Translations under genes and position numbers: made by a program
NCBI GenBank assembly: GCA_044360075.1
Contig: JBIKLA010000019.1
Location: 10,164 to 74,163, forward strand
Source of the DNA: OMII01 sp947467385
GTDB lineage: Bacteria > Bdellovibrionota_C > UBA2361 > OMII01
Direction: 5' to 3'
DNA length: 64,000 nucleotides
Shown here: piece by piece, positions 17,129 to 26,065 of the stretch
How positions within the stretch are numbered: position 1 is the stretch's first letter
Layout of the letters: the number at the start of each line of letters is the position of its first letter
Notes under the pieces: generated by a model
What the model saw: the letters and a program-made list of their open reading frames with translations, nothing else
Told to the model about the DNA's origin: nothing
Database searches by the model: none

Positions 17129-18508
17129 ATGGAACATAAGCACGACGCAAAGAAAGAGGCCCCGGTAACATACGCCGAGGTTAACGACACGATCCTTAAG
17201 ATGCTTGAGCCGCCGGGGACGGGCTGGTACCTGCTTCTCTTCACCTGCCTCTTCTTCCTTGCCATTGGCGCGTCGAGCTGGTTCTACCAGATGTGGAGCG
17301 GCTTCGGAGAGTCGGGCAAGAGCCACCCGATTGGCTGGGGAACGTACATTACGAACTTCGTATTCTGGGTAGGTATTGCGCACTCCGGAACCCTGATTTC
17401 GGCCGTGCTTTACCTGTTCCGCGCGGCCTTCCGCCAGCCGATCTACCGGCTTGCCGAGGCCATGACCGTCTTCGCCGTTATGACCGCCGGACTCTTTCCG
17501 ATTATCCATCTTGGTCGCCCGTGGTATGCGCTGTGGCTCATGCCGTACCCGAACCAGCGCGCTCTGTGGCCGAACTTCCGCTCGCCGCTGCTGTGGGACG
17601 TGTTTGCGGTATCGACCTACTTTACGATATCGGCAACCTTCTTCTTCGTGGGCCTCATCCCGGATATCGCGGCTGCCCGTGACCGGGCGACGACAAAGTT
17701 CCGCAAGATCCTGTACGGGGTGACGTCTCTCGGCTGGCGCAATAGCCATGTGCAGTGGAAGCACTACACGGCTGCCTACCTGATCTTCGCAGCTTTCGCG
17801 ACCCCGCTCGTTGTCTCGGTTCACTCAGTGGTATCTTGGGACTTCGCAATGAGCATCGTGCCTGGCTGGCATGCCACGATCTTCCCTCCGTACTTCGTGG
17901 CGGGGGCCATCTTCTCGGGTGTGGCGATGGTGATAACGCTCATCATCCCGCTCAGGAAGGCATTCGATCTTCAGCGCCTCATTACCCCGTTTCACTTTGA
18001 CGCGATGAGCAAGCTGATCCTAATGACGTCGGGTGTGGTGACGTACTCGTACATCACCGAGTTCTACACGGCATGGTTCAGCAATAACGTTTTTGAGCGT
18101 TACCAGTTCTGGTTCCGGCCATTCGGCGAGTTCTGGCTTCCCTTCTGGGGAATGACGTTTTGCAACTGTATCTTCCCGCAGCTCCTGTGGGTGAAGTCGC
18201 TGCGCACGAACATTCCGTTCCTGTTCGTCCTTTCGATCTTCATTAACATCGGCATGTGGCTTGAGCGCTTTAACATCATCTTTCAGTCGCTTACGCGCGA
18301 GTTCATTCCGGCCGCATGGGGCGGGTATAACTTCTCGTGGATTGAGGTTGGCATCACGGTTGGGGCCTTTGGCTGGTTCGGCATGTGGATGACGCTCTTC
18401 ATCAAGTTCTTCCCATCGGTTGCCATTGTGGAGATCAAGGAGATCCTTCCGCCGCCGGTGCGCAAGGAGACAGATCACCACCACGCGGCAGTAGGAGCAG
18501 GTCACTAA
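17129..18508 (+). CDS. actC: Alternative complex III subunit C, NrfD/PsrC-like quinol-binding membrane protein
   Basis: The 459-residue polytopic inner-membrane protein belongs to the NrfD/PsrC family, with about ten hydrophobic segments. ActC and ActF are paralogous in this complex, and ActC is considered to hold the quinol-oxidation site. Recognisable segments include LGRPWYALWLMPYPNQRALWPNFRS-type motifs and a His-rich C-terminal tail (TDHHHAAVGAGH). It lies 31 nt after actB and 16 nt before actD in the same operon. Confidence 0.92.
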   Translation: MEHKHDAKKEAPVTYAEVNDTILKMLEPPGTGWYLLLFTCLFFLAIGASSWFYQMWSGFGESGKSHPIGWGTYITNFVFWVGIAHSGTLISAVLYLFRAAFRQPIYRLAEAMTVFAVMTAGLFPIIHLGRPWYALWLMPYPNQRALWPNFRSPLLWDVFAVSTYFTISATFFFVGLIPDIAAARDRATTKFRKILYGVTSLGWRNSHVQWKHYTAAYLIFAAFATPLVVSVHSVVSWDFAMSIVPGWHATIFPPYFVAGAIFSGVAMVITLIIPLRKAFDLQRLITPFHFDAMSKLILMTSGVVTYSYITEFYTAWFSNNVFERYQFWFRPFGEFWLPFWGMTFCNCIFPQLLWVKSLRTNIPFLFVLSIFINIGMWLERFNIIFQSLTREFIPAAWGGYNFSWIEVGITVGAFGWFGMWMTLFIKFFPSVAIVEIKEILPPPVRKETDHHHAAVGAGH

Positions 18509-18524
18509 GAGGAAGGAAACGATT

Positions 18525-19043
18525 ATGGTTGAGTCAACAAGCAGAGCAGTGGTTGGCGTCTTCACCTATATGGATGACGCCCTTGAGGCGGTAAAGAGCG
18601 CCAAGTCGGCCAATCTCGATTGGCGCATGTACTCTCCGGTTCCGCGCCATGAGATCGAGGAGGTCACGTACCCACAAAAGAGTCCGGTGCGCCTTGTTTC
18701 GTTCGCATGCGCGATCACGGGCTGTATCTGCGGCTGGGCACTTGCGATCCTCTGTTCGCTCGACTGGCCGATGCGCACGTCGGCCAAGAATATTGCGTCG
18801 ATTCCGGCGTTTTTTGTTCCTGGATACGAGTGGACGATCCTGTTCGGCGGCCTTGGTACGCTTGGCGCTATCTTGGCGTTCTGTAGGATTCCGAGCGTTG
18901 TGCGCGCGGCGGGATACGATCCGCGCTTCTCGCATGACAAGTTCGGCGTTGTGGTCGCGTGCTCGGGGAATCAGGTAGAGGACGTCAAGAAGCGTCTTGC
19001 GTCCGCTGGTGCGGATGAGGTCGACGTTCGGGATAGTTTGTAA
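18525..19043 (+). CDS. actD: Alternative complex III subunit D (DUF3341)
   Basis: The 172-residue protein has a soluble N-terminal lobe, two transmembrane helices (about residues 60-85 and 100-125) and a short C-terminal soluble part ending in a ferredoxin-like motif (GADEVDVRDSL). This is the DUF3341 ActD layout. It is a structural membrane subunit without cofactors, lying between actC and actE as in other act operons. A Shine-Dalgarno (AAGGAAA) precedes the ATG. Its TAA stop touches an ATG in the actE frame at 19043. Confidence 0.88.
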   Translation: MVESTSRAVVGVFTYMDDALEAVKSAKSANLDWRMYSPVPRHEIEEVTYPQKSPVRLVSFACAITGCICGWALAILCSLDWPMRTSAKNIASIPAFFVPGYEWTILFGGLGTLGAILAFCRIPSVVRAAGYDPRFSHDKFGVVVACSGNQVEDVKKRLASAGADEVDVRDSL

Positions 19044-19060
19044 TGAGGGGTGAGGGGCTC

Positions 19061-19579
19061 ATGAGAGTTGCTCTTTTCAGAAGGTCAGCAGTTTTGGCAG
19101 GGATAGCGGCGACGCTGCTCGCTTCGGCGAACAGCTCAGCGGCGCTTCCGTTTAACGACGACATGGTGGATGTCCAGAAGCGCACGGGAGTAATCATGCG
19201 CGAGAAGGCTCCTGGCACCGTCGCGGTTGGAATGGCGGAGTACTACGTGGCGAACCGAGAGGACGCTGAGAAGCTTACGAACCCACTCCACGGCGATCCC
19301 ACATCAACGGCCAACGGCAAGCGGCTCTTCACGGTCAATTGCCAGCCGTGCCACGGTGATATCAGCAAGAAGCCGTATGCACCTGGTCCGGTTGGGGCGA
19401 AGGCGCTTCAGGTGCCGCCAGATCTTACCTCAGACATGTACAAGACGCGGACTGAAGGGAGCATCTATGCGACCATTCATTTCGGCATCCGACTCATGCC
19501 CGCGCACGGCTGGAAGCTCTCGCCCACAGAGCACTGGGATATCGTCAACTACGTAAAGAACCAGCAGGGTTTACAATAG
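19061..19579 (+). CDS. actE: Alternative complex III subunit E, monoheme cytochrome c
   Basis: The protein has one CQPCH heme motif, a possible Met axial ligand in the IRLMPAHGW region, and a signal peptide (LFRRSAVLAGIAATLLASA). I choose ATG 19061 because GAGG lies five nt upstream and the result is a canonical signal peptide of normal length. An in-frame ATG at 19043 overlaps the actD stop and would add six residues. ActE is the membrane-attached periplasmic cytochrome that relays electrons towards the terminal oxidase or a soluble carrier. Confidence 0.9.
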   Translation: MRVALFRRSAVLAGIAATLLASANSSAALPFNDDMVDVQKRTGVIMREKAPGTVAVGMAEYYVANREDAEKLTNPLHGDPTSTANGKRLFTVNCQPCHGDISKKPYAPGPVGAKALQVPPDLTSDMYKTRTEGSIYATIHFGIRLMPAHGWKLSPTEHWDIVNYVKNQQGLQ

Positions 19580-19594
19580 GGAAGGGAAATCAAG

Positions 19595-20875
19595 ATGTCG
19601 CACGTACACACGGTGCCAGTTAATATCGATAAGATCGTTGATGCCGGGCCGATCCCAATCAAGGCAAAGACGTACCTCAACCTATGGGCCCTGGTTTTCG
19701 TCGGAATCTTCACGTTCTGCTTCGGCCTCCTCTTCGGCGATGTCGGGACGACCTGGGGCGCTTTCTATGTAAATGCGGTCTACTTCCAGGGCTTGGCCCT
19801 TGGCGGTGTTATGACGACGGTGATCATGCAGATCGTTCGGGCCCAGTGGGGCGCGCCGATTCGCCGTATCGCCGAGGCCAATGTTGCTTACCTGCCGGTA
19901 GCGTTCTGCGCATTCCTCACGACCTACTTCGGTCGCGAGTACATCTTCTATTGGGGTCATAACCCGATGCCGGGCCGCGAGTTCTGGATGCAGCCCTGGT
20001 TCGTCTATGTGCGCTTCTCGGGTCTCTTCTTTGTATTGTACTTGCTCATGGCCCGCTTCATCGGCCTCTCCCTGCGCGGAGACATCGGCCTTGCCCGCGA
20101 GCGCGCAAAGGATAAGTCGAGTTGGGATCTCCCGATTCACCGCTACCTGCTGCGCGGCTGGAAGGGTGCTGAGCGCGAGATTCTTCCGCTTCAGAGGAAG
20201 ATGTCGTACTCGGCGCCGGTTATCGTGTTCGTTTACGCCGTGACAGTTTCGCTCTTCTCGTTTGAGATGATTATGGGGCAGAACCCTACCTGGTACTCCA
20301 ACTTGTTTGGGGCCTTCATCTTCGTGAGCCAGATCTATATTGGCTGGGCCGGGCTTGCCCTCATGTCGATGTACTTCAGCCGCAAGAAGCAGGCGCTCGG
20401 TGAGCTGGTCACCGACCAGCAGTTCTGGGATCTCGGAAAGCTCAACTTTGGCTTCTGCATGCTGTGGGGCTACATGTTTTGGTCGCAGTTCCTGACGCAA
20501 TGGTACGGTAACCTGCCCGAGGAGACTCAGTGGCTCATACTCCGCACCCGTGAATTTCCGTGGAAGGGGCTGGCATGGATAGCCTTCCCGATGGCCTTCA
20601 TAATCCCGTTCATCAGCCTGCTGAGCCGGGACCTCAAGAAGAACCGAGTGACGTATGCGGTTGTCTGTGTCGTTCTTATGACCGGTGTTTGGCTCGACCG
20701 CTATCTTATAATCATGCCGGAGCTCAGCCCGAACTCGATACCCCTTGGTCTTAAGGAAATTGGTATTTTCCTTGGCTTTCTAGGTGCTTACCTGTTGTGC
20801 ATCAGGAGTTTCCTGAGCAAGCACCCGTGCGTTACGGTGTCCCATCCGCTAACCCACGGCAGCAAGGAGTGGTAG
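19595..20875 (+). CDS. actF: Alternative complex III subunit F, NrfD/PsrC-like membrane protein
   Basis: This 426-residue polytopic protein of about ten membrane helices is the second NrfD-family subunit and a paralogue of ActC. The start has GGGAAGGGAAA upstream and lies 15 nt after actE. ActF is thought to contribute to coupling or structure and not to the main quinol site. It ends the act cluster here. No cytochrome oxidase genes follow, unlike many organisms where cox genes come next. Confidence 0.91.
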   Translation: MSHVHTVPVNIDKIVDAGPIPIKAKTYLNLWALVFVGIFTFCFGLLFGDVGTTWGAFYVNAVYFQGLALGGVMTTVIMQIVRAQWGAPIRRIAEANVAYLPVAFCAFLTTYFGREYIFYWGHNPMPGREFWMQPWFVYVRFSGLFFVLYLLMARFIGLSLRGDIGLARERAKDKSSWDLPIHRYLLRGWKGAEREILPLQRKMSYSAPVIVFVYAVTVSLFSFEMIMGQNPTWYSNLFGAFIFVSQIYIGWAGLALMSMYFSRKKQALGELVTDQQFWDLGKLNFGFCMLWGYMFWSQFLTQWYGNLPEETQWLILRTREFPWKGLAWIAFPMAFIIPFISLLSRDLKKNRVTYAVVCVVLMTGVWLDRYLIIMPELSPNSIPLGLKEIGIFLGFLGAYLLCIRSFLSKHPCVTVSHPLTHGSKEW

Positions 20876-20951
20876 GGTTGAGTTTGGCCGCTAAAGCGTG
20901 CTACAAACTCGTCCTCCGTCATCGAGATTTTAACTGTTTTGGTTGGTAGTT

Positions 20952-21137
20952 ATGGCAGTTCCAAAGAAGCGAACCTCCCGTTCCAAGAGAAATATGCGGC
21001 GCTCTCACCACGCCCTGAAGCCTTCGTACGCGATCATCTGCCCGAAGTGCGCTGAGCCGGTGCTTCCGCACCGCATGTGCACGAGCTGTGGTACGTACCG
21101 TGGCAAGGAGCTAAGGGCAGAGAAGGTGGCCGCTTAA
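20952..21137 (+). CDS. rpmF: 50S ribosomal protein L32
   Basis: The 61-residue protein starts MAVPKKRTSRSKRNMRRSHH, the standard L32 N terminus. It keeps a complete four-Cys zinc ribbon (Cys30, Cys33, Cys43, Cys46), so it is the zinc-binding form. The start is ATG 20952, as expected for the family. It begins the conserved rpmF-plsX-fab block, 19 nt before plsX. Confidence 0.96.
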   Translation: MAVPKKRTSRSKRNMRRSHHALKPSYAIICPKCAEPVLPHRMCTSCGTYRGKELRAEKVAA

Positions 21138-21156
21138 GCGGTTTTAGAGACATTAC

Positions 21157-22320
21157 GTGACCTCCCAAACTGAGAGCCCGTCCAAAGCTGTGCTCCCTGT
21201 CGCGGTAGACGCTATGGGAGGAGATCACGGCCCGAAGGTGGTCGTGGAGGGCGCAATACAGGCCGCGCGCTCCTCGGGTATTCCATCCATCCTTGTGGGT
21301 GACGAACAGCAGATACGCCAGCTTCTGAGGGCGTATCCAGATGCCGCCCAGCTTCCCGTATCAGTTCACAACGCGTCGCAGGTTGTTGGCATGGATGAGA
21401 GTCCGGGCCTAGCAATCCGCGGCAAGCAGGACTCCTCAATCCGCGTCGCTTTCGAGCTTGTTGCCCAGGGAAAGGCTTCTGCAGTCGTGAGTCCTGGCAA
21501 CACTGGCGCCATCATGGCCGCTGGAGTTTTCGTTGGGGGCACGCTTCCGGGCATCGCGCGTCCAGCCATCGCATCCCTCATACCAAAGGGCCTCTCGGGC
21601 ACGCCGACTGTGCTGCTCGATTCAGGCGCCAATTCCGGATGCCATGCCTTTCAGCTCGTGCAGTTTGCGATTATGGGCCATCACTACGCTCAGGCGGCCC
21701 TTGGCGTGGCAAATCCGCGCACAGCGCTGCTCTCGAACGGAACTGAGCCGTCGAAGGGCAACGACATTATTCGTGCCGCGGCGATGATGCTCTCTGAGGT
21801 CGAGGGGATTAACTTTATGGGCTACGTTGAGGGGCGCGACATAGCGCGAGACGTAGTTGACGTTGTGGTGTGCGACGGCTTTGTCGGCAACATCGTCCTT
21901 AAGGCGATGGAGGGGAGTGTGGGCCTCGTTGTCGACTCGATCAAGGCGATGGTCGAAAAGAGCCCGCGCGGCAAGTTTGGGCTGTGGCTCGCCAAGCCGG
22001 TCCTTAAGAAGGTCTTCAAGGAGAAGCTTGACCCGGCAGCCTACGGGGGAGCTCCGCTCCTGGGTCTTGGACACATCGCGATTAAGTGCCACGGGTCATC
22101 GTCCGGCCGGGCCGTTATGAATGGCATTCGGGTGGCGCAGAAGTTCGTCGATGAGTCGGTTATGGATAAGCTCAGCGCGGCGCTGGGGAGCCTTAACGTT
22201 AAGGAAGGCGCTGTAGTCGACGACAGCGGCAATGGCTGGTCCAGGGTGTTTGAGAAGAAGGAGCGCGGCCGTCGTGAGGAGCGCTCCACGAGAGGTTCAT
22301 CAGGAGGAAGTAATGAGTGA
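21157..22320 (+). CDS. plsX: Phosphate acyltransferase PlsX
   Basis: PlsX converts acyl-ACP to acyl-phosphate, the first committed intermediate of phospholipid synthesis in the PlsX/PlsY route. Family motifs are VAVDAMGGDHGPKVVVEGA at the N terminus, SPGNTGAIMAAGVF, LLDSGANSGC and YGGAPLLGL near the C terminus. Start is GTG 21157; length is 387 residues with a charged C-terminal tail. It overlaps fabG by 8 nt, so the two are translationally coupled. Confidence 0.95.
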   Translation: MTSQTESPSKAVLPVAVDAMGGDHGPKVVVEGAIQAARSSGIPSILVGDEQQIRQLLRAYPDAAQLPVSVHNASQVVGMDESPGLAIRGKQDSSIRVAFELVAQGKASAVVSPGNTGAIMAAGVFVGGTLPGIARPAIASLIPKGLSGTPTVLLDSGANSGCHAFQLVQFAIMGHHYAQAALGVANPRTALLSNGTEPSKGNDIIRAAAMMLSEVEGINFMGYVEGRDIARDVVDVVVCDGFVGNIVLKAMEGSVGLVVDSIKAMVEKSPRGKFGLWLAKPVLKKVFKEKLDPAAYGGAPLLGLGHIAIKCHGSSSGRAVMNGIRVAQKFVDESVMDKLSAALGSLNVKEGAVVDDSGNGWSRVFEKKERGRREERSTRGSSGGSNE

Positions 22321-23059
22321 TTCAAAGAGAAAGATTGCGCTCGTCACGGGCGCTTCGCGCGGCATTGGCAGGTCTATCGCAACGAGCCTGGCCAAGCACG
22401 GGGCTTTCGTCATCATCAACTTCTCGTCGTCGCCGGATGCGGCGAATGAGACACTTGCCGCTATTCGCGAGGTTGGGGGGGACGGTGAGCTGATGCAGTT
22501 TCCGGTGCAGGACAGCGCCGCGGTGGACAAGGCGTTCGACGAGATCAAGACCAAGCACGGTCAGCTCGATATTCTTGTGAACAACGCCGGAATCTCACGT
22601 GATGGGCTCCTCCTTCGCATGAAGGATGAGGATTGGACGCAGACGCTTGCGGTAAACCTCCAGGGGGCATTCTTCTGCGGGCGCGCTGCCGCGAAGCTGA
22701 TGCTCAAGTCGAGGTGGGGCCGAATTATTAATATCAGCTCCGTTGTGGGCGAGATGGGCAACGCCGGTCAAGTTCCCTATGTTGCTTCCAAAGCTGGCCT
22801 GATCGGAATGACCAAGGCGATGGCCAAGGAGCTAGCGTCGCGCAACATCACCGTCAACGCGGTGGCGCCTGGGTTTATCGAGACCGACATGACTGCGGCT
22901 CTCGACGAGAAGGTGCGCGCTGAGCACATGAAGGCGATTCCGGTAGGGCGCTATGGCCACGCCGAGGAGGTCGCAGAGCTAGTCTCGTTCCTGTGCTCTG
23001 ACTCGGCCGCTTACATCACCGGACAGACAGTCGGCATCAACGGCGGAATGTACATGTAA
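22313..23059 (+). CDS. fabG: 3-oxoacyl-ACP reductase FabG
   Basis: FabG is the NADPH-dependent reductase of the fatty-acid elongation cycle. It shows the SDR cofactor motif TGASRGIG, NNAG, and the catalytic Ser-Tyr156-xxx-Lys160 in YVASKAG. Length is 248 residues. ATG 22313 has an ideal AGGAGG five nt upstream and overlaps the plsX stop. fabH and fabD, often found between plsX and fabG, are absent. acpP does not follow directly because an antisense gene and a 430-bp leader intervene. Confidence 0.95.
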   Translation: MSDSKRKIALVTGASRGIGRSIATSLAKHGAFVIINFSSSPDAANETLAAIREVGGDGELMQFPVQDSAAVDKAFDEIKTKHGQLDILVNNAGISRDGLLLRMKDEDWTQTLAVNLQGAFFCGRAAAKLMLKSRWGRIINISSVVGEMGNAGQVPYVASKAGLIGMTKAMAKELASRNITVNAVAPGFIETDMTAALDEKVRAEHMKAIPVGRYGHAEEVAELVSFLCSDSAAYITGQTVGINGGMYM

Positions 23060-23087
23060 GGAGTGCCTGCTGCGCAAGCAGCGGGTG

Positions 23088-23960
23088 CTACGAGCGCGGC
23101 TCTGTAGCCCTAAAGAAATCGTGCCAAGCAACGAGCTGTCGCTCGCGCAGGTTAGGAAGATCGACCCCAGCCGTCCGGGCGAGGTCGCTCTGTTGGCGCA
23201 GGTCGCGGCAGGTCTCGTACAGCCGGCTGCACTCGGGCGAAAGCGGCCGAATTCGCCGACCTTCGCTGAGCTGGCGCTCGATGCGCTCTTCGCGCTTCTG
23301 GAAATAAAAGCGTGATGCCGTAAAGAGCGGCTGAGGGCTACCAAACATGGTGGGGTCCCACGACTGCGTGCGCTCGTTCCACTTGCAGTCTAGCCCATGA
23401 TCCAAGAGTCGCTCGGTCAGGCGCTGAGGTGGTCGCTCATCGCGGCGCGCTGTAGGTGCGATAACGCCGCCCTCACGCAGGAACTGCTCTGCCTGCTCCA
23501 GGCGCGCGGCGAATTCGTCTGCTGGTGAGAGTCGAGGAGTGCTTAATTGGCCCGCTGGCTGCCTTTCTGGGGCCGCCTGTGGTCGGTAGGCGTCGGTGAA
23601 GTATCCGGAGAAGTTTTTTTGTTCCCTTTCGGCTCTCTCGACGCCATTCTTTAGGATGGTAACGGCTTCTTGCACCTTAACGAGCTCGCTCTGTGAGGCC
23701 GCAATAATGCCTCCGGTGAAGGCGAAGTGATTCGCCTCGGGGGCAACGAATGCGCGCTGGACTATCTCCCGAGCGGCCTGCGAGAGGCTCCCTAACTCGA
23801 CCTGCTTGCTGCGCTCGATAAGGCTCGATAGGCCCTGGCCAACGCGGTTAAGGTCCGCATCCGGCGCGAGCCCAAGGGAGGGCGCAATCGCCGACAGCTC
23901 AAAGCGCTGGGGGTTGTAAACATGCTCTCGCGCTGCGTTGTTGCTTTGTCTTGCTGCCAT
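23088..23960 (-). CDS. Hypothetical soluble protein, antisense insert between fabG and acpP
   Basis: I do not recognise the family. From ATG 23960 the protein has 290 residues; an ATG at 23990 would add ten, and neither has a good ribosome-binding site. It is hydrophilic, Arg/Glu/Gln-rich and mainly helical. A central Pro/Gln-rich linker (about residues 120-150) separates an N-terminal helical part from a C-terminal half containing RLTERLLDHGLDCKWNE and SRLYETCRDLRQQSDLAR. No signal peptide or membrane segment is evident. Position and strand interrupt a normally continuous fatty-acid operon, which suggests insertion of a lineage-specific gene. Confidence 0.65.
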   Translation of the reverse strand: MAARQSNNAAREHVYNPQRFELSAIAPSLGLAPDADLNRVGQGLSSLIERSKQVELGSLSQAAREIVQRAFVAPEANHFAFTGGIIAASQSELVKVQEAVTILKNGVERAEREQKNFSGYFTDAYRPQAAPERQPAGQLSTPRLSPADEFAARLEQAEQFLREGGVIAPTARRDERPPQRLTERLLDHGLDCKWNERTQSWDPTMFGSPQPLFTASRFYFQKREERIERQLSEGRRIRPLSPECSRLYETCRDLRQQSDLARTAGVDLPNLRERQLVAWHDFFRATEPRS

Positions 23961-23990
23961 GTGGATGTCTCGAAGGGGATATGGTGCCAT

Positions 23991-24418
23991 AACCGCTGTG
24001 GCAGCTCATCTTTTCGGCCTGCAAAGCGGGTTTTTTTCGTCTTGCTGTCAGTTTTAGGCGGGTTCCAAGAGGCGCCGACAAGAGGGGTTGCGCGAGAAAA
24101 AGGATCCAAACATGGCCTAACTATCTATTATTACGTCATTCGGAGCTAGTTAGGGCTCAACCTCTTGACTATTGGTGCCAGCTCTAATTAGATCGGGGGC
24201 GATTCGACGTACGGAGTTAAGAGTCCTTCAAAAGAGGCTCTTCTGAGGTCGGTGGCGCTCGCGAAAAAACGAGGCTGTCGTCCCCAAAAGAGATAAAGGG
24301 TGGAGGACTCCCCTGGTCTTAAACAGGCTGGGGGCGGTAGAGAGCGCTATCTTCGCTCGCAACACGACCGTGTCGAGTCGGCGAAAACTAGTAACGAACC
24401 AATTAGGAGATCGGTTTC
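23991..24418. other. Long acpP leader without a gene
   Basis: This 428-bp interval between the antisense gene and acpP holds no ORF worth calling. It contains a promoter-like TTGACT at 24165, a small imperfect hairpin near 24213-24245 (AAGAG / CTCTT arms) and the acpP ribosome-binding site AGGAG about ten nt before the start. It may carry the acpP promoter and an RNA leader. Confidence 0.4.
24165..24193 (+). promoter_or_regulatory. Candidate sigma-70-type promoter for acpP
   Basis: TTGACT at 24165-24170 is a 5/6 match to the -35 consensus, with TTAGAT at 24188-24193 after a 17-nt spacer. The -10 is poor (3/6), so this is only a candidate. It would leave a leader of about 215 nt before acpP. 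Confidence 0.25.
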
Positions 24419-24664
24419 ATGGCTACACCTGAGGAGATTGCAGAGCGCGTTAAGGCTATCATCGTAGACCAGCTTGGCGTGAACCTTGAGGAGGTTACCC
24501 CTCAGGCTTCGTTCATCGAGGACCTCGGAGCTGACTCTCTCGACATCGTTGAGCTCATCATGGCTCTCGAGGAAGAGTACGAGATGGAGATCCCAGACGA
24601 GGATGCCGAGAAGATCCAGACCGTAGAGGATGTCACGAAGTACATCCAGTCGAAGAAGAAGTAA
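24419..24664 (+). CDS. acpP: Acyl carrier protein
   Basis: The 81-residue acidic protein carries the phosphopantetheine attachment Ser40 in the invariant GADSLDIVELIM context and a C-terminal Lys tail. It carries the growing acyl chain for fatty-acid, phospholipid and lipoyl synthesis. AGGAG precedes the ATG. A strong terminator lies 56 nt downstream, so it can be expressed as a single highly abundant transcript, as is common for acpP. Confidence 0.97.
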   Translation: MATPEEIAERVKAIIVDQLGVNLEEVTPQASFIEDLGADSLDIVELIMALEEEYEMEIPDEDAEKIQTVEDVTKYIQSKKK

Positions 24665-24720
24665 TGTTCGGCTGCATCCAGATTCTCGCTCTCAAAAAGG
24701 CGCGAATTTGATATGCTAAC

Positions 24721-24745
24721 AGGGACCCTCCGGGGTCCCTTTTTT
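24721..24745 (+). terminator. Intrinsic terminator after acpP
   Basis: A perfect eight-pair stem AGGGACCC (24721-24728) / GGGTCCCT (24733-24740) encloses the loop TCCG and is followed directly by a run of six T. It separates acpP from glyA. Confidence 0.93.
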
Positions 24746-24768
24746 GTCTTATAAAGTCAGAGTTTTCT

Positions 24769-26052
24769 ATGTCCGTAACAAGCCCATCCTACGAAGCCCG
24801 TTCCAAGAAGCTGCGTGACGTTGACCCGGAGGTGTTCAGCCTCATCCAACGAGAAACCGAGCGCCAAGAGTACGGGCTCGAGATGATCCCGAGCGAAAAC
24901 TTCGTGAGTGAGGCGGTGCTTGAGGCGATGGGCTCAGTGCTCACCAATAAGTACGCGGAGGGCCAGCCGGGGAAGCGCTACTACGGCGGATGCCACGTTG
25001 TTGATGAGGTCGAGAACCTTGCAAGCGCGCGCTGCTGCGAGCTGTTCGGATCTGAGTTTGCCAACATGCAGCCGCACTCGGGCGTGCAAGCGAACCAGGC
25101 TGTGTTTGAGGCGTTCCTCAAGCCCGGAGACACGTTCATGGGTCTCAGGCTCGATCAGGGAGGGCATCTCTCTCACGGCAGCCCAGTAAACTTCTCGGGC
25201 ATGCACTACAAGGTTGTGGGCTATGGCGTCCGTGAGTCTGACTGCACGATCGACCCGGATGAGGTTCTGACACTTGCGCGCCAGCACAAGCCAAAGATGA
25301 TCATCGCCGGCGCGTCGGCGTACTCCCGAAAGTTTGACTGGAAGGTGTTCCGCGAGGCGGCAGACGAGGTGGGAGCAATCTTGCTCGCTGACATCGCGCA
25401 TTATGCCGGACTCGTCGCGGGAGGGGCATACCCATCCCCGGTGCCCTATGCGGACATCGTCACGACGACGACCCACAAGACCCTGCGTGGCCCCCGCTCG
25501 GGCATGGTTATGGGGCGTGCGGCGCACCAGAAGAAGATTAACAAGGCGATATTTCCTGGACTACAGGGAGGCCCGCACATGCACACGATTGCGGCCAAGG
25601 CGGTCATGTTTAAGGAGGCGCTGGCCCCCGACTTCAAGCGCTACTCGGCGCAGGTCGTCGACAACGCCAGGGCGCTGGCCAGCGCGCTCATGAAGGGTGG
25701 CCTCAAGATCGTCTCGGGGGGTACGGACAGTCACCTCATGCTGGTTGACCTGCGCCCAATCGGGGTAACCGGAAAGGCGGGTGAGGAGACGCTCGACAAG
25801 GTCGGCATCACCGCCAACAAGAACAGCATTCCTTTTGACCCGCAGCCGTTCACGATCTGCAGCGGTGTGCGCCTCGGAACACCTGCGCTCACGACGCGCG
25901 GCATGGGAACCAAGGAGATGGAGCAGATAGCGTCCTTCATTATCGAGGCGCTCCAGAATGTTGAAAACGAGGCTCGTCTCAGGGCCGTAAGCGAGGGGGT
26001 GCAGGAGTTGAGCAAGAAGTTCCCTCTCTACAGGCACCGCCTTATTTCGTAA
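24769..26052 (+). CDS. glyA: Serine hydroxymethyltransferase
   Basis: This PLP enzyme interconverts serine and glycine with tetrahydrofolate, supplying one-carbon units. The 427-residue protein shows MIPSENFVS, EGQPGKRYYGGC, MQPHSGVQAN and the PLP-Lys in TTTHKTLRGPRSG near residue 237. It starts 23 nt after the terminator T-run, so its promoter must lie in or upstream of the acpP tail or depend on readthrough. nrdR follows by 13 nt, the usual arrangement. Confidence 0.96.
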   Translation: MSVTSPSYEARSKKLRDVDPEVFSLIQRETERQEYGLEMIPSENFVSEAVLEAMGSVLTNKYAEGQPGKRYYGGCHVVDEVENLASARCCELFGSEFANMQPHSGVQANQAVFEAFLKPGDTFMGLRLDQGGHLSHGSPVNFSGMHYKVVGYGVRESDCTIDPDEVLTLARQHKPKMIIAGASAYSRKFDWKVFREAADEVGAILLADIAHYAGLVAGGAYPSPVPYADIVTTTTHKTLRGPRSGMVMGRAAHQKKINKAIFPGLQGGPHMHTIAAKAVMFKEALAPDFKRYSAQVVDNARALASALMKGGLKIVSGGTDSHLMLVDLRPIGVTGKAGEETLDKVGITANKNSIPFDPQPFTICSGVRLGTPALTTRGMGTKEMEQIASFIIEALQNVENEARLRAVSEGVQELSKKFPLYRHRLIS

Positions 26053-26065
26053 GAGGGTAGCGAGC

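Noticed and set aside
24196..24230. tmRNA-like 5' end (GGGGGCGATTCGACG)
   Set aside because: Only a short resemblance to the tmRNA start. No tRNA-like acceptor partner or tag reading frame was found downstream.
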